A stretch of DNA of 64,000 bases from Vibrio maritimus (GTDB lineage: Bacteria > Pseudomonadota > Gammaproteobacteria > Enterobacterales > Vibrionaceae): the NCBI RefSeq assembly GCF_021441885.1, contig NZ_CP090438.1:3472001-3536000 (forward strand), read 5' to 3'. The notes beneath the pieces were generated by a model. That model did no database searches. It saw only the letters and a list, made by a program, of their open reading frames with translations, and was not told the origin of the DNA. Position numbers and translations under genes: made by a program. The stretch's first letter is position 1. Each line of letters begins with the position of its first letter. Below, piece by piece: positions 56,229 through 64,000 of the stretch.

Positions 56229-56738
56229 ATGTCTGTATTACAAGTATTAACTTTCCCGGATGATCGCCTAAGAACGGTAGCAAAGCCCGTTGAAGCGGTA
56301 ACGCCGGAAATCCAAAAAATCGTCGACGACATGATTGAAACCATGTACGACGAAGAAGGTATCGGTCTGGCAGCAACCCAAGTTGACGTTCATCAGCGAA
56401 TTGTTGTGATTGATATTTCAGATACTCGCGACGAGCCTATGGTTCTGATCAACCCAGAAATCACTGAAAAACGTGGTGAAGACGGTATCGAAGAAGGCTG
56501 TCTATCGGTTCCTGGCGCTCGCGCATTGGTGCCTCGCGCAGCTGAAGTAACAGTAAAAGCGCTAAACCGCGACGGTGAAGAGTTCACTTTCGATGCGGAC
56601 GATCTACTGGCTATCTGTGTTCAACATGAGCTTGACCACCTAGAGGGTAAACTGTTTGTTGATTACCTATCCCCTCTAAAGCGCAAGCGTATTAAAGACA
56701 AGCTTGAAAAAATTAAGCGCTTTAACGCTAAGCAGTAA
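56229..56738 (+). CDS. def: Peptide deformylase
   Basis: Removes the formyl group from nascent N-terminal Met; iron/zinc enzyme of 169 residues. The three motifs are GIGLAATQV (residues about 44-52), EEGCLSVPG (Cys ligand) and QHELDHLEGKLF (HExxH). GTG at 56223 is in frame but ATG 56229 gives the usual MSVLQVLTFPD. Forms def-fmt-rsmB, the standard cluster. Confidence 0.97.
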   Translation: MSVLQVLTFPDDRLRTVAKPVEAVTPEIQKIVDDMIETMYDEEGIGLAATQVDVHQRIVVIDISDTRDEPMVLINPEITEKRGEDGIEEGCLSVPGARALVPRAAEVTVKALNRDGEEFTFDADDLLAICVQHELDHLEGKLFVDYLSPLKRKRIKDKLEKIKRFNAKQ

Positions 56739-56770
56739 TCGAATAAGAATTTAAGTTAAGAGAGGTCAGT

Positions 56771-57718
56771 GTGAGCCAATCATTACGTATTGTGTTTGCC
56801 GGTACTCCAGACTTCGCCGCCCGTCACCTGGCGGCGTTATTGTCTTCGGAGCACGAGGTTGTTGCTGTTTATACCCAGCCAGATCGCCCAGCAGGTCGTG
56901 GTAAAAAACTCACCGCAAGTCCTGTTAAAAACATTGCGCTTGAGCATGACATCCCGGTTTATCAGCCCGTCAATTTTAAATCTGATGAGGCAAAGCAAGA
57001 GCTAAAAGATCTTAACGCTGACATCATGGTTGTCGTGGCGTACGGTCTTCTGCTTCCTCAAGCTGTTCTAGATACACCCAAGCTTGGTTGTATCAACGTG
57101 CATGGTTCGATCTTGCCTCGCTGGCGCGGTGCGGCGCCGATTCAACGCTCTATTTGGGCGGGCGATGCAGAAACTGGTGTTACCATCATGCAGATGGACA
57201 TCGGTCTTGATACCGGCGACATGCTAAAGATCGCAACGCTTCCAATTGAAGCCACCGACACCAGCGCGACTATGTACGATAAGCTCGCCGAGTTAGGCCC
57301 AGAAGCTTTGGTTGATTGTCTTGGCGATATCGCGTCAGGCAATGCCAGTCCAGTAAAACAGGACGATGAGCAAGCCAATTACGCCAGTAAGCTGAGCAAA
57401 GATGAAGCCAAAATTGATTGGTCTCAAGATGCCGCGTTTATTGAGCGCTGCATTCGTGCATTTAACCCGTGGCCAATGAGTTTCTTCTCTGTTGAAGAGA
57501 ACAACATCAAGGTTTGGCAATCGCGCGTTGAAGCGAATGCGACAGACGCCACACCGGGGACTATTCTTAAGGCTGATAAAACAGGAATTTACGTCGCAAC
57601 GGGCAAAGACACCTTGGTTCTGGAGCAGATTCAGATCCCAGGCAAAAAAGCCATGTCAGTGAGTGATGTTCTTAATTCCAAAGCTAGCTGGTTTGAAGTC
57701 GGTAGTATCCTAGGATAA
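56771..57718 (+). CDS. fmt: Methionyl-tRNA formyltransferase
   Basis: Formylates initiator Met-tRNA with 10-formyl-tetrahydrofolate; 315 residues. Catalytic Asn/His/Asp in INVHGSILPRWRGAAPIQ and MDIGLDTGDML; the C-terminal OB-like tRNA-binding domain begins near residue 207. GTG start with AGAGG upstream. 32 bp after def. Confidence 0.97.
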   Translation: MSQSLRIVFAGTPDFAARHLAALLSSEHEVVAVYTQPDRPAGRGKKLTASPVKNIALEHDIPVYQPVNFKSDEAKQELKDLNADIMVVVAYGLLLPQAVLDTPKLGCINVHGSILPRWRGAAPIQRSIWAGDAETGVTIMQMDIGLDTGDMLKIATLPIEATDTSATMYDKLAELGPEALVDCLGDIASGNASPVKQDDEQANYASKLSKDEAKIDWSQDAAFIERCIRAFNPWPMSFFSVEENNIKVWQSRVEANATDATPGTILKADKTGIYVATGKDTLVLEQIQIPGKKAMSVSDVLNSKASWFEVGSILG

Positions 57719-57741
57719 CGATACCGACCACGTACGATATT

Positions 57742-57780
57742 TAGGGCCAGTACTGACCAGTACGGGCCCTAGTTTGTTTT
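57742..57780 (+). terminator. Stem-loop between fmt and rsmB
   Basis: AGGGCC-A-GTACTG-AC-CAGTAC-G-GGCCCT with opposed single-base bulges, then a T-rich stretch. It may attenuate or end transcription before rsmB. Confidence 0.65.
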
Positions 57781-57808
57781 CATAGCAACACAATTTTAGG
57801 TAACTAAC

Positions 57809-59089
57809 ATGAACGTTCGCGCTGTCGCGGCTAATATCCTTTTCCAAGTGGTTGATAAAGGCCAATCGCTATCGAGTGCTCTTCCATTGGGCCAGCAGCA
57901 GGTGAAACCTCGCGACCAAGCACTGCTACAAGAGATCTGCTTTGGTGCACTTCGAATCTTGCCTCGCCTTGAGTCTGTCGCCTCCGAATTAATGGATAAA
58001 CCCCTAAAAGGCAAACAGCGCGTATTTCATCATTTAATTTTGGTCGGACTCTACCAAATCGGCCATATGCGTATTCCCGCGCACGCTGCGGTTGGTGAGA
58101 CAGTAGAGGCCACCAAAGCACTCAAAGGCCCAAGGCTGCGTGGCTTGATTAATGCGGTACTGCGTAACTATCAGCGCAATCAAGAAGAGCTAGACCAAAA
58201 ATCGGTAAGCCACAACGCAGGTAAATATGGTCATCCAAGTTGGCTGCTGAAGCTGCTGCAACAGAGCTACCCTGAGCAGTGGGAGAGCATTGTTGAAGCC
58301 AACAACATGAAGGCGCCTATGTGGCTGCGCGTGAACCACCAGCACCTACCTCGTGATGACTATCAGGCACTTCTCAAAAATGAAGGCATAGATTCCACCT
58401 CTCACCCAGAAGCGCAAGATGCCCTAAAATTGGCCGCGCCTTGCGATGTGACCAAATTACCGGGTTTTGAAAAGGGCTGGGTCTCAGTTCAAGATGCGGC
58501 GGCACAGCTATCGATTAACTATCTACAGCCACAAGATGGCGAGCTAATTCTAGACTGCTGTGCAGCGCCAGGCGGAAAGACTGCGCATATCCTAGAGCGC
58601 ACCAAAGAGAGTCAGGTTGTCGCGATTGATTGTGACGAAACACGTCTTAAGCGTGTTCATGACAACCTAAAACGTCTGAATCTCCAGGCAAAAGTCGTCT
58701 GTGGAGATGCAAGAACGCCACAAGAGTGGTGGCAAGGTGAGCAGTTCGACCGCATCTTATTGGATGCACCGTGTTCTGCGACTGGCGTTATCCGCCGCCA
58801 CCCCGACATTAAGTGGCTGCGCCGCGCTGACGACATCGAAGCACTCGCTGAGTTACAACGCGAAATCTTTGATGCTATGTGGCAGCAATTGAAAGTAGGC
58901 GGTACCTTGGTTTATGCGACATGCTCTATCACGCCGCAAGAAAACAGAGACCAAGTGATTGCTTTCTTGGCTCGTACGGCAAATGCCAAGCTTATCGGCT
59001 CAGATAAAGAGAACCCTGGACGTCAGATTCTTCCGGGTGAGCACGATATGGATGGCTTCTATTACGCTGTTCTACAAAAGACGCAGTAA
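57809..59089 (+). CDS. rsmB: 16S rRNA m5C967 methyltransferase
   Basis: S-adenosylmethionine-dependent cytosine-C5 methyltransferase (Sun/Fmu), 426 residues. An N-terminal NusB-like RNA-binding domain (residues about 1-140), then the methyltransferase core: CCAAPGGKTAHIL, DAPCSATGVIRRHPDIKW (Cys motif IV) and YATCSITPQEN (nucleophilic Cys motif VI). ATG 57809 is preceded by TAGGTAACTAAC. Confidence 0.97.
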   Translation: MNVRAVAANILFQVVDKGQSLSSALPLGQQQVKPRDQALLQEICFGALRILPRLESVASELMDKPLKGKQRVFHHLILVGLYQIGHMRIPAHAAVGETVEATKALKGPRLRGLINAVLRNYQRNQEELDQKSVSHNAGKYGHPSWLLKLLQQSYPEQWESIVEANNMKAPMWLRVNHQHLPRDDYQALLKNEGIDSTSHPEAQDALKLAAPCDVTKLPGFEKGWVSVQDAAAQLSINYLQPQDGELILDCCAAPGGKTAHILERTKESQVVAIDCDETRLKRVHDNLKRLNLQAKVVCGDARTPQEWWQGEQFDRILLDAPCSATGVIRRHPDIKWLRRADDIEALAELQREIFDAMWQQLKVGGTLVYATCSITPQENRDQVIAFLARTANAKLIGSDKENPGRQILPGEHDMDGFYYAVLQKTQ

Positions 59090-59191
59090 TCGACCATTAG
59101 ATAGTGAACTTAAAAATCAATAGCATGCTAACTTATTGATGGCTATGCTATTGGCGTAATGAGTTTATAAAAAACAGAAGAGCGAAATGTT

Positions 59192-60568
59192 ATGAAAATC
59201 ATCATTCTTGGAGCTGGTCAAGTTGGTGGCACCCTAGCGGAGAACCTCGTTGGTGAAAACAACGATATTACTATCGTCGACCGCGACAGCGACCGCCTAA
59301 GAGAGCTGCAAGATAAGTATGATTTGCGCGTGGTGAATGGTTACGCCTGTCACCCAGACGTTTTAAGAGAGGCCGGCGCACAAGATGCTGACATGTTGGT
59401 CGCGGTGACCAACATGGACGAAACCAACATGGCAGCCTGTCAGGTCGCGTTCTCGCTCTTCAATACACCAAACCGCGTGGCACGTATTCGTTCTCGTGAG
59501 TACCTGATCGAAAAAGAGAGCCTGTTTAACTCAGGTGCTATCCCTGTTGACCACCTTATCGCACCAGAAGAACTCGTTACCAGCTACATCGAACGACTGA
59601 TCCAATACCCAGGCGCATTGCAAGTGGTCAGCTTTGCCGACGAGCGAGTTAGTCTGGTCGCGGTTAAAGCCTACTACGGCGGCCCGTTGGTTGGTAATGC
59701 GCTGTCTACATTGCGTGAGCACATGCCACACATTGACACCCGCGTAGCGGCAATATTCCGTCAAGGGCGACCAATCCGTCCTCAGGGTACCACCATCATT
59801 GAAGCCGATGACGAAGTATTCTTTGTCGCGGCAAGCAACCACATTCGCTCGGTCATGAGTGAGCTACAGCGTCTGGAAAAGCCGTATCGCCGTATCATGA
59901 TTGTGGGTGGTGGTAATATCGGTGCCAGCCTCGCTAAACGTCTGGAGCAAACCTACAGCGTTAAACTGATTGAACGCAGCTATCAGCGCGCTGAAAAACT
60001 CTCTGAAGAACTAGAAAACACCATCGTATTCTGCGGTGATGCCGCTGACCAAGAGCTGCTTGCCGAAGAAAACATCGATCAAGTTGATGTGTTTATTGCC
60101 CTCACCAACGAAGATGAAACCAACATCATGTCAGCCATGCTGGCAAAGAAAATGGGCGCTAAGAAGGTAATGGTACTGATCCAGCGTGGCGCCTACGTGG
60201 ACTTGGTGCAAGGCGGTACCATCGATGTGGCGATTTCACCGCAACAAGCTACGATTTCGGCGCTACTGACACACGTTCGCCGCGCTGACATCGTTAACGT
60301 TTCGTCACTCCGTCGCGGCGCTGCCGAGGCCATCGAAGCCGTTGCACATGGTGACGAAACCACCTCCAAAGTAGTTGGCAAAGCTATCGGCGATATCAAG
60401 CTACCACCCGGTACCACCATTGGCGCCATTGTGCGCGGTGAAGAGGTATTGATTGCCCATGACCGAACCATTATCGAACAGGACGACCACGTAGTGATGT
60501 TCTTGGTTGATAAGAAATACGTGCCTGACGTTGAGGCATTGTTCCAGCCGAGTGCGTTCTTCTTGTAA
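59192..60568 (+). CDS. trkA: Trk system potassium uptake protein TrkA
   Basis: Cytoplasmic NAD-binding gating subunit of the Trk K+ transporter, 458 residues. Two RCK units: the first Rossmann motif ILGAGQVGGTLAENL at residues 4-18, the second IVGGGNIGASLAKRL about residue 235, each followed by a TrkA-C domain. In operon with trkH, 9 bp downstream. Confidence 0.97.
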   Translation: MKIIILGAGQVGGTLAENLVGENNDITIVDRDSDRLRELQDKYDLRVVNGYACHPDVLREAGAQDADMLVAVTNMDETNMAACQVAFSLFNTPNRVARIRSREYLIEKESLFNSGAIPVDHLIAPEELVTSYIERLIQYPGALQVVSFADERVSLVAVKAYYGGPLVGNALSTLREHMPHIDTRVAAIFRQGRPIRPQGTTIIEADDEVFFVAASNHIRSVMSELQRLEKPYRRIMIVGGGNIGASLAKRLEQTYSVKLIERSYQRAEKLSEELENTIVFCGDAADQELLAEENIDQVDVFIALTNEDETNIMSAMLAKKMGAKKVMVLIQRGAYVDLVQGGTIDVAISPQQATISALLTHVRRADIVNVSSLRRGAAEAIEAVAHGDETTSKVVGKAIGDIKLPPGTTIGAIVRGEEVLIAHDRTIIEQDDHVVMFLVDKKYVPDVEALFQPSAFFL

Positions 60569-60577
60569 GGCAATTTT

Positions 60578-62023
60578 ATGGTTAACGCCCGCCCGGTCTC
60601 GTTCGTTATAGGGTTAGTACTCTCTAAACTCGCCCTGTTCATGTACGTACCGACATTGGTCGCCTTCTTTACGGGTACTGATGGCTTCCTCGATTTTGGT
60701 CTAGCGGTCATCATCACCCATGTTGCGGCATTCTTGTGTCTATCTATAGGCCGAACCAAACACTTTAAGCTTGGTGTTCGAGATATGTTCTTGATCACCA
60801 GTTTAGTGTGGACCATTGCCAGCGCTTTCGCGGCGCTGCCCTTCGTATTCATCAACCACATCAGCTTTACCGATGCCTACTTCGAAACTATGTCAGGTAT
60901 CACGACAACAGGCTCTACCGTACTCAGTGGCCTAGACAATATGGCACCGAGTATTTTGTTGTGGCGATCCATCTTGCAATGGCTTGGCGGCATTGGTTTT
61001 ATCGTTATGGCGGTGGCGGTGCTCCCCATGCTCAACGTGGGTGGTATGAGGCTGTTCCAAACCGAGTCCTCCGATTGGTCAGATAAGAGCAGTCCACGCG
61101 CCAAGACCGTCGCGAAAAACATCGTTGTGGTGTACCTAGTGCTAACTGGGCTGTGTCTGCTCGGCTATCTCGCCACTGGAATGAACCTTTTTGATGCCAT
61201 CAATCACTCCTTTACCACCCTATCCACCGGAGGATACTCAACCTCTGACGGCTCAATGAATCATTTCTCACAGGGCTCACATTGGGTTGGTACCGTGTTT
61301 ATGTTTTTAGGTGGTCTGCCATTTCTGCTTTTTGTTGCCGCACTGTCTAAGCGAGATCCTAGAGTGCTCTTGAATGATGCACAGGTACGAGGCTTCGGTT
61401 ATCTATTTCTAGTCTCTAGCACCGTTGTTGCTCTTTGGCTGTTTATTGAAGATGGCTATGCACTCTCCGATGCCTTCCGCGTGTCCATGTTCAATATCGT
61501 TTCCGTCGTCACCACCACTGGATTTGGACTGGAAGATTTCACCGCTTGGGGACCTCTCCCATCCGTGGTCTTTGCCTTTATGATGATGGTCGGTGCCTGC
61601 TCAGGCTCGACATCCGGTGGTATCAAAATCTTTCGCTTTCAGATAGCGGTGACTCTGCTTCACAAGCAGATGATGAAGCTTATCCATCCTTCAGGCGTGT
61701 TTGTTCAGCGATACAACCAAAGGCCAGTAAACGACGACATCGTCCGCTCGGTTGTCGCCTTTGGTTTAATGTTCTTCGTGACCATTATCGTGCTGGCGGG
61801 TGCACTTAGTGCCATGGGATTGGATCCAGTGACTAGTATCTCTGGCGCAATAACGGCCGTTGCCAACGTAGGCCCAGGAATGGGATCGATAATTGGCCCA
61901 ACAGGAAACTTTGCCCCTCTACCGGATGCCGCTAAGTGGTTACTCAGCTTTGGCATGCTGATGGGACGCCTAGAAATCCTGACCCTTATCGTACTATTCT
62001 TTCCTGCGTTTTGGCGCCGCTAA
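60578..62023 (+). CDS. trkH: Trk system potassium channel TrkH
   Basis: Membrane pore subunit of the Trk K+ uptake system, 481 residues, with four pore-loop repeats. Selectivity-filter-type glycines occur in MSGITTTGSTVLSG, TLSTGGYSTSDG, VVTTTGFGLEDF and TAVANVGPGMGS. Works with TrkA to import potassium with protons or sodium. Co-transcribed with trkA. Confidence 0.96.
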   Translation: MVNARPVSFVIGLVLSKLALFMYVPTLVAFFTGTDGFLDFGLAVIITHVAAFLCLSIGRTKHFKLGVRDMFLITSLVWTIASAFAALPFVFINHISFTDAYFETMSGITTTGSTVLSGLDNMAPSILLWRSILQWLGGIGFIVMAVAVLPMLNVGGMRLFQTESSDWSDKSSPRAKTVAKNIVVVYLVLTGLCLLGYLATGMNLFDAINHSFTTLSTGGYSTSDGSMNHFSQGSHWVGTVFMFLGGLPFLLFVAALSKRDPRVLLNDAQVRGFGYLFLVSSTVVALWLFIEDGYALSDAFRVSMFNIVSVVTTTGFGLEDFTAWGPLPSVVFAFMMMVGACSGSTSGGIKIFRFQIAVTLLHKQMMKLIHPSGVFVQRYNQRPVNDDIVRSVVAFGLMFFVTIIVLAGALSAMGLDPVTSISGAITAVANVGPGMGSIIGPTGNFAPLPDAAKWLLSFGMLMGRLEILTLIVLFFPAFWRR

Positions 62024-62039
62024 GCGTTTTAACTGAGCG

Positions 62040-62690
62040 CTAAACAGGCTCTACATACCGATACACGGCGAAGAAGTGACACGCTGCGCCACCGAGAACA
62101 AACAGATGCCAAATAGCATGATTGTAAGGAATGCGCTTATTGGCGTAGAACACCACACCGAGCGTGTAAATCGCGCCACCAGCAGCCAGAAGAATCAAAC
62201 CGGATGGGTCGAGATGTTTGGCAAGCTGGTAAATCACGATCAGCGACAGCCATCCCATCACCAAATAAGTAATCAATGATGCGCGCTTATATCGATACAC
62301 GAAGAACAGCTTCATTATGATGCCTATCACGGCCAACGCCCAAATCACGATCATCAATCCCACCGCGAGTGGGGTTCTCAAGCTGACAAGCATAAATGGG
62401 GTGTAGCTGCCGGCGATAAGCAAGAAAATGGCGCAATGATCAAAGGTCTTGAGCCAGCGCTTACTGCTAGGGTTTGGGATGGAGTGATACAGCGTTGAGG
62501 CGAGAAATAAGGTAATCATGCTACCACCATATAAACTCATGCTGGTAATGGTCATGACGTCGGCACCCGCTGCCAGCGATCGCTGCAGCAGCATTATCAA
62601 TCCGATAATAGAGAGGATAACGCCAATGCCGTGGGTAACACTGTTTGCCCACTCTTCACGTAGACTGTAATTAGAAGTGATCGTCGACAT
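62040..62690 (-). CDS. trhA: Hemolysin III / PAQR family membrane protein (TrhA)
   Basis: A 216-residue seven-helix membrane protein. Conserved features are EEWANSVTHGIGVILS near the start, STLYHS after TM2, and the C-terminal HAIWHLFVLGGAACHFFAV, whose histidines and the early Asp/Ser ligate zinc in PAQR proteins. In E. coli TrhA affects membrane fluidity/energetics; haemolysis is not implied. Start ATG ending at 62690 gives MSTITSNYSLREE; the longer frame is not supported. Confidence 0.9.
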   Translation of the reverse strand: MSTITSNYSLREEWANSVTHGIGVILSIIGLIMLLQRSLAAGADVMTITSMSLYGGSMITLFLASTLYHSIPNPSSKRWLKTFDHCAIFLLIAGSYTPFMLVSLRTPLAVGLMIVIWALAVIGIIMKLFFVYRYKRASLITYLVMGWLSLIVIYQLAKHLDPSGLILLAAGGAIYTLGVVFYANKRIPYNHAIWHLFVLGGAACHFFAVYRYVEPV

Positions 62691-62759
62691 TGAGCATACT
62701 CTCATTTTCGCCAGAAAATCAGAGTATGCCACATTCAGCGAACATGTGTTAGCTCAAAC

Positions 62760-63560
62760 TTAGGTGGTTTGCTCTAGATAATCGAGGACTTGTTGTCCAG
62801 CCTCTTCACCTGACAGGGAACTTGGCAATGTCAATTCTCGTTTCAGTTGACCTAGACCAATCAAGCTAGAGAGCATACCTTTCACTCCCTCTTTGTTGCG
62901 GTCAATCTCAAACCACAGCTTGAGCTCATCTTCGCTTCGATAGGCGATGATCTCGAGCTCACGCCAACGTCCGTGATAAGGCCCTGTGGTTGGCACAAAC
63001 TCAAACTCTTGAACAAAGGGCATCGCAAAGCCCTTAGCTGCCTCGCATTCGACCTGACGAATGCGCAGCCCTTGATCTTCAAGTGCGACGAAGATGCCAT
63101 CAATCAAAGGATCGGGGCGAACGGTCAGCATGTCTTTGTCTTGAGGGTCCGCCGCCATTGCGATATCCAAACCGGTTTCCAACCAGACTCGAGAATCACC
63201 AATCGTCACGGGCGTGTTCCAAGGCACATCTAGCTCGACATCAAAGTCACGGGTTTCCCCGGGCTCGATGGTAAAGGCGTATGGAAGCGTCCACGATTGC
63301 AACTCGTAGGTCTTGGAAACTTTCTTTTTGGGGACGCCATGGTGGTTACTGTTGTCGTTTTGGTTTTGAGCCACTTCATCAATATAGCGACAACACAGTT
63401 TTAGCTTGATGTTATCAACTGTTTGCGCCGTTTTACCACCATACACATGAATGGTCACTTTTGCCGTTTCCCCCGGGTGGAGAAACTCTTGATGCAGGAC
63501 AGAGTCAACTTTGGCCGCCCCTATCCCAAAACTTGCTAAGGTTTTTTTGAAAAAAGACAT
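62760..63560 (-). CDS. Spo0M-like arrestin-fold protein
   Basis: A 266-residue cytoplasmic protein of the sporulation-control Spo0M family: SFFKKTLASFGIGAAKVDSVL, PGETAKVTIHVYGG, LPYAFTIEPGETRDFDVELDVPWNTPVT and GPYHGRWRELEIIAY are family blocks of the arrestin-like beta-sandwich. No sporulation is implied in a Vibrio; the cellular role is unknown. Divergent from the gene at the window end. Confidence 0.88.
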   Translation of the reverse strand: MSFFKKTLASFGIGAAKVDSVLHQEFLHPGETAKVTIHVYGGKTAQTVDNIKLKLCCRYIDEVAQNQNDNSNHHGVPKKKVSKTYELQSWTLPYAFTIEPGETRDFDVELDVPWNTPVTIGDSRVWLETGLDIAMAADPQDKDMLTVRPDPLIDGIFVALEDQGLRIRQVECEAAKGFAMPFVQEFEFVPTTGPYHGRWRELEIIAYRSEDELKLWFEIDRNKEGVKGMLSSLIGLGQLKRELTLPSSLSGEEAGQQVLDYLEQTT

Positions 63561-63715
63561 ACTTACTTCCCTTTATAACCAAAGACACTGTTAGTGTTGT
63601 ATCGTAAATCTGCCGAGAAAACAAACGATATGCGCACAGAGTCGGTGAAGAAAAATTAACCACTTTTTTTATGGGATCTATCGAATATACCGAAGCTTAC
63701 TGCTATTCTATGCGT

Positions 63716-63731
63716 GGTGTGCATGCACACC
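63716..63731. promoter_or_regulatory. 16-bp perfect palindrome, candidate operator
   Basis: GGTGTGCATGCACACC lies just downstream of an extended -10 like sequence (TGCTATTCT, 63701-63709) and upstream of the last, partial gene. A repressor site is plausible. Confidence 0.45.
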
Positions 63732-63796
63732 GTAATTCCTGATTACTTATTTGGAGTGGCATTAGTCAAAAAAGAGCGACATTGGGAGTCTATTCA

Positions 63797-64000
63797 GTGT
63801 TTCTCATAAGTAGTCAGGCCAACTATTTGGCAACGGAATTGCCTGACTTGTTAGGTTACAAAAATATGCGCCCAACACCCGTCAGGTTCTCGCACTCAGT
63901 ACATCGCAGTGCGTCAATGCGTCGTCGCAGTGGTTTTGTCTCTGCTCCTGTCGCGAAAAAAGTCGCTCCTTCAATGACCCTGGTTGAGCAAGGTGTCCGA
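63797..64000 (+). CDS. Unidentified protein, 5' part
   Basis: Frame open from 63743 to the window end. GTG 63797, 8 nt after GGGAG, is the best start; ATG 63866 is an alternative. The visible 68 residues (FLISSQANYLATELPDLL to VAPSMTLVEQGVR) include a Ser/Arg-rich stretch (HSVHRSASMRRRSG). No family recognised. Cut by the window edge. Confidence 0.5.
   Translation, partial: MFLISSQANYLATELPDLLGYKNMRPTPVRFSHSVHRSASMRRRSGFVSAPVAKKVAPSMTLVEQGVR

Overview
The window looks like a large-chromosome segment of a Vibrio species (Gammaproteobacteria, Vibrionaceae). The basis is family recognition plus gene order: prlC/rlmJ/gor, a tRNA-Arg/His/Pro array, cytochrome c5, rep, a vexRAB-type efflux operon next to ilvC/ilvY, an rRNA operon ending in tRNA-Asp and tRNA-Trp, then aroE-hemF-tsaC, purEK, smg-dprA, def-fmt-rsmB and trkA-trkH. 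No database could be searched, so names rest on motifs and remembered homologues.

Layout. 1-9073: 5' part of prlC (minus), rlmJ, a GST-like protein with a Cys-rich tail, glutathione reductase, a secreted GH19 chitinase-like protein, a membrane acyltransferase and a SPOR-domain protein. 9113-14509: a minus-strand peptide ABC transporter operon whose two ATPases are fused in one polypeptide. 15259-16019: five minus-strand tRNAs (Arg-His-Pro-His-Pro) and a decayed copy. 16316-28505: cytochrome c5, Rep helicase, TetR-regulated RND efflux pump, ubiK, ilvC/ilvY and a phospholipase-D-family lipoprotein.

28577-41574 is an integrated element of about 12.95 kb, bounded by a 47-bp direct repeat that is the 3' part of tRNA-Trp. 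It carries a tyrosine integrase, a small repressor with two palindromic operators, a Cox/Xis-like protein, short early genes, a P2-gpA-type HUH replication endonuclease, an FtsK/HerA-like packaging ATPase, a putative double-jelly-roll major capsid protein, a run of small membrane proteins, beta-rich candidate spike proteins, a muralytic-like virion protein, a holin-like protein and a tiny very basic protein. It has no terminase, portal or tail genes. I read it as a tailless, membrane-containing (PM2/corticovirus-like) prophage, and it is the most interesting object here. Three of its gene starts follow a repeated leader element; two copies share a 15-mer with helix 93 of 23S rRNA.

41529-47591: a minus-strand rRNA operon (promoters P1 and P2, 16S, Glu-Lys-Ala-Val tRNAs, 23S, 5S, Asp, Trp); the prophage sits at its distal end and its late genes converge on it. 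47711-63560: housekeeping genes for shikimate, haem, tRNA modification, purines, DNA uptake, protein N-terminal processing, 16S rRNA methylation and potassium uptake, then a hemolysin III family protein, a Spo0M-like protein and the beginning of an unidentified gene.
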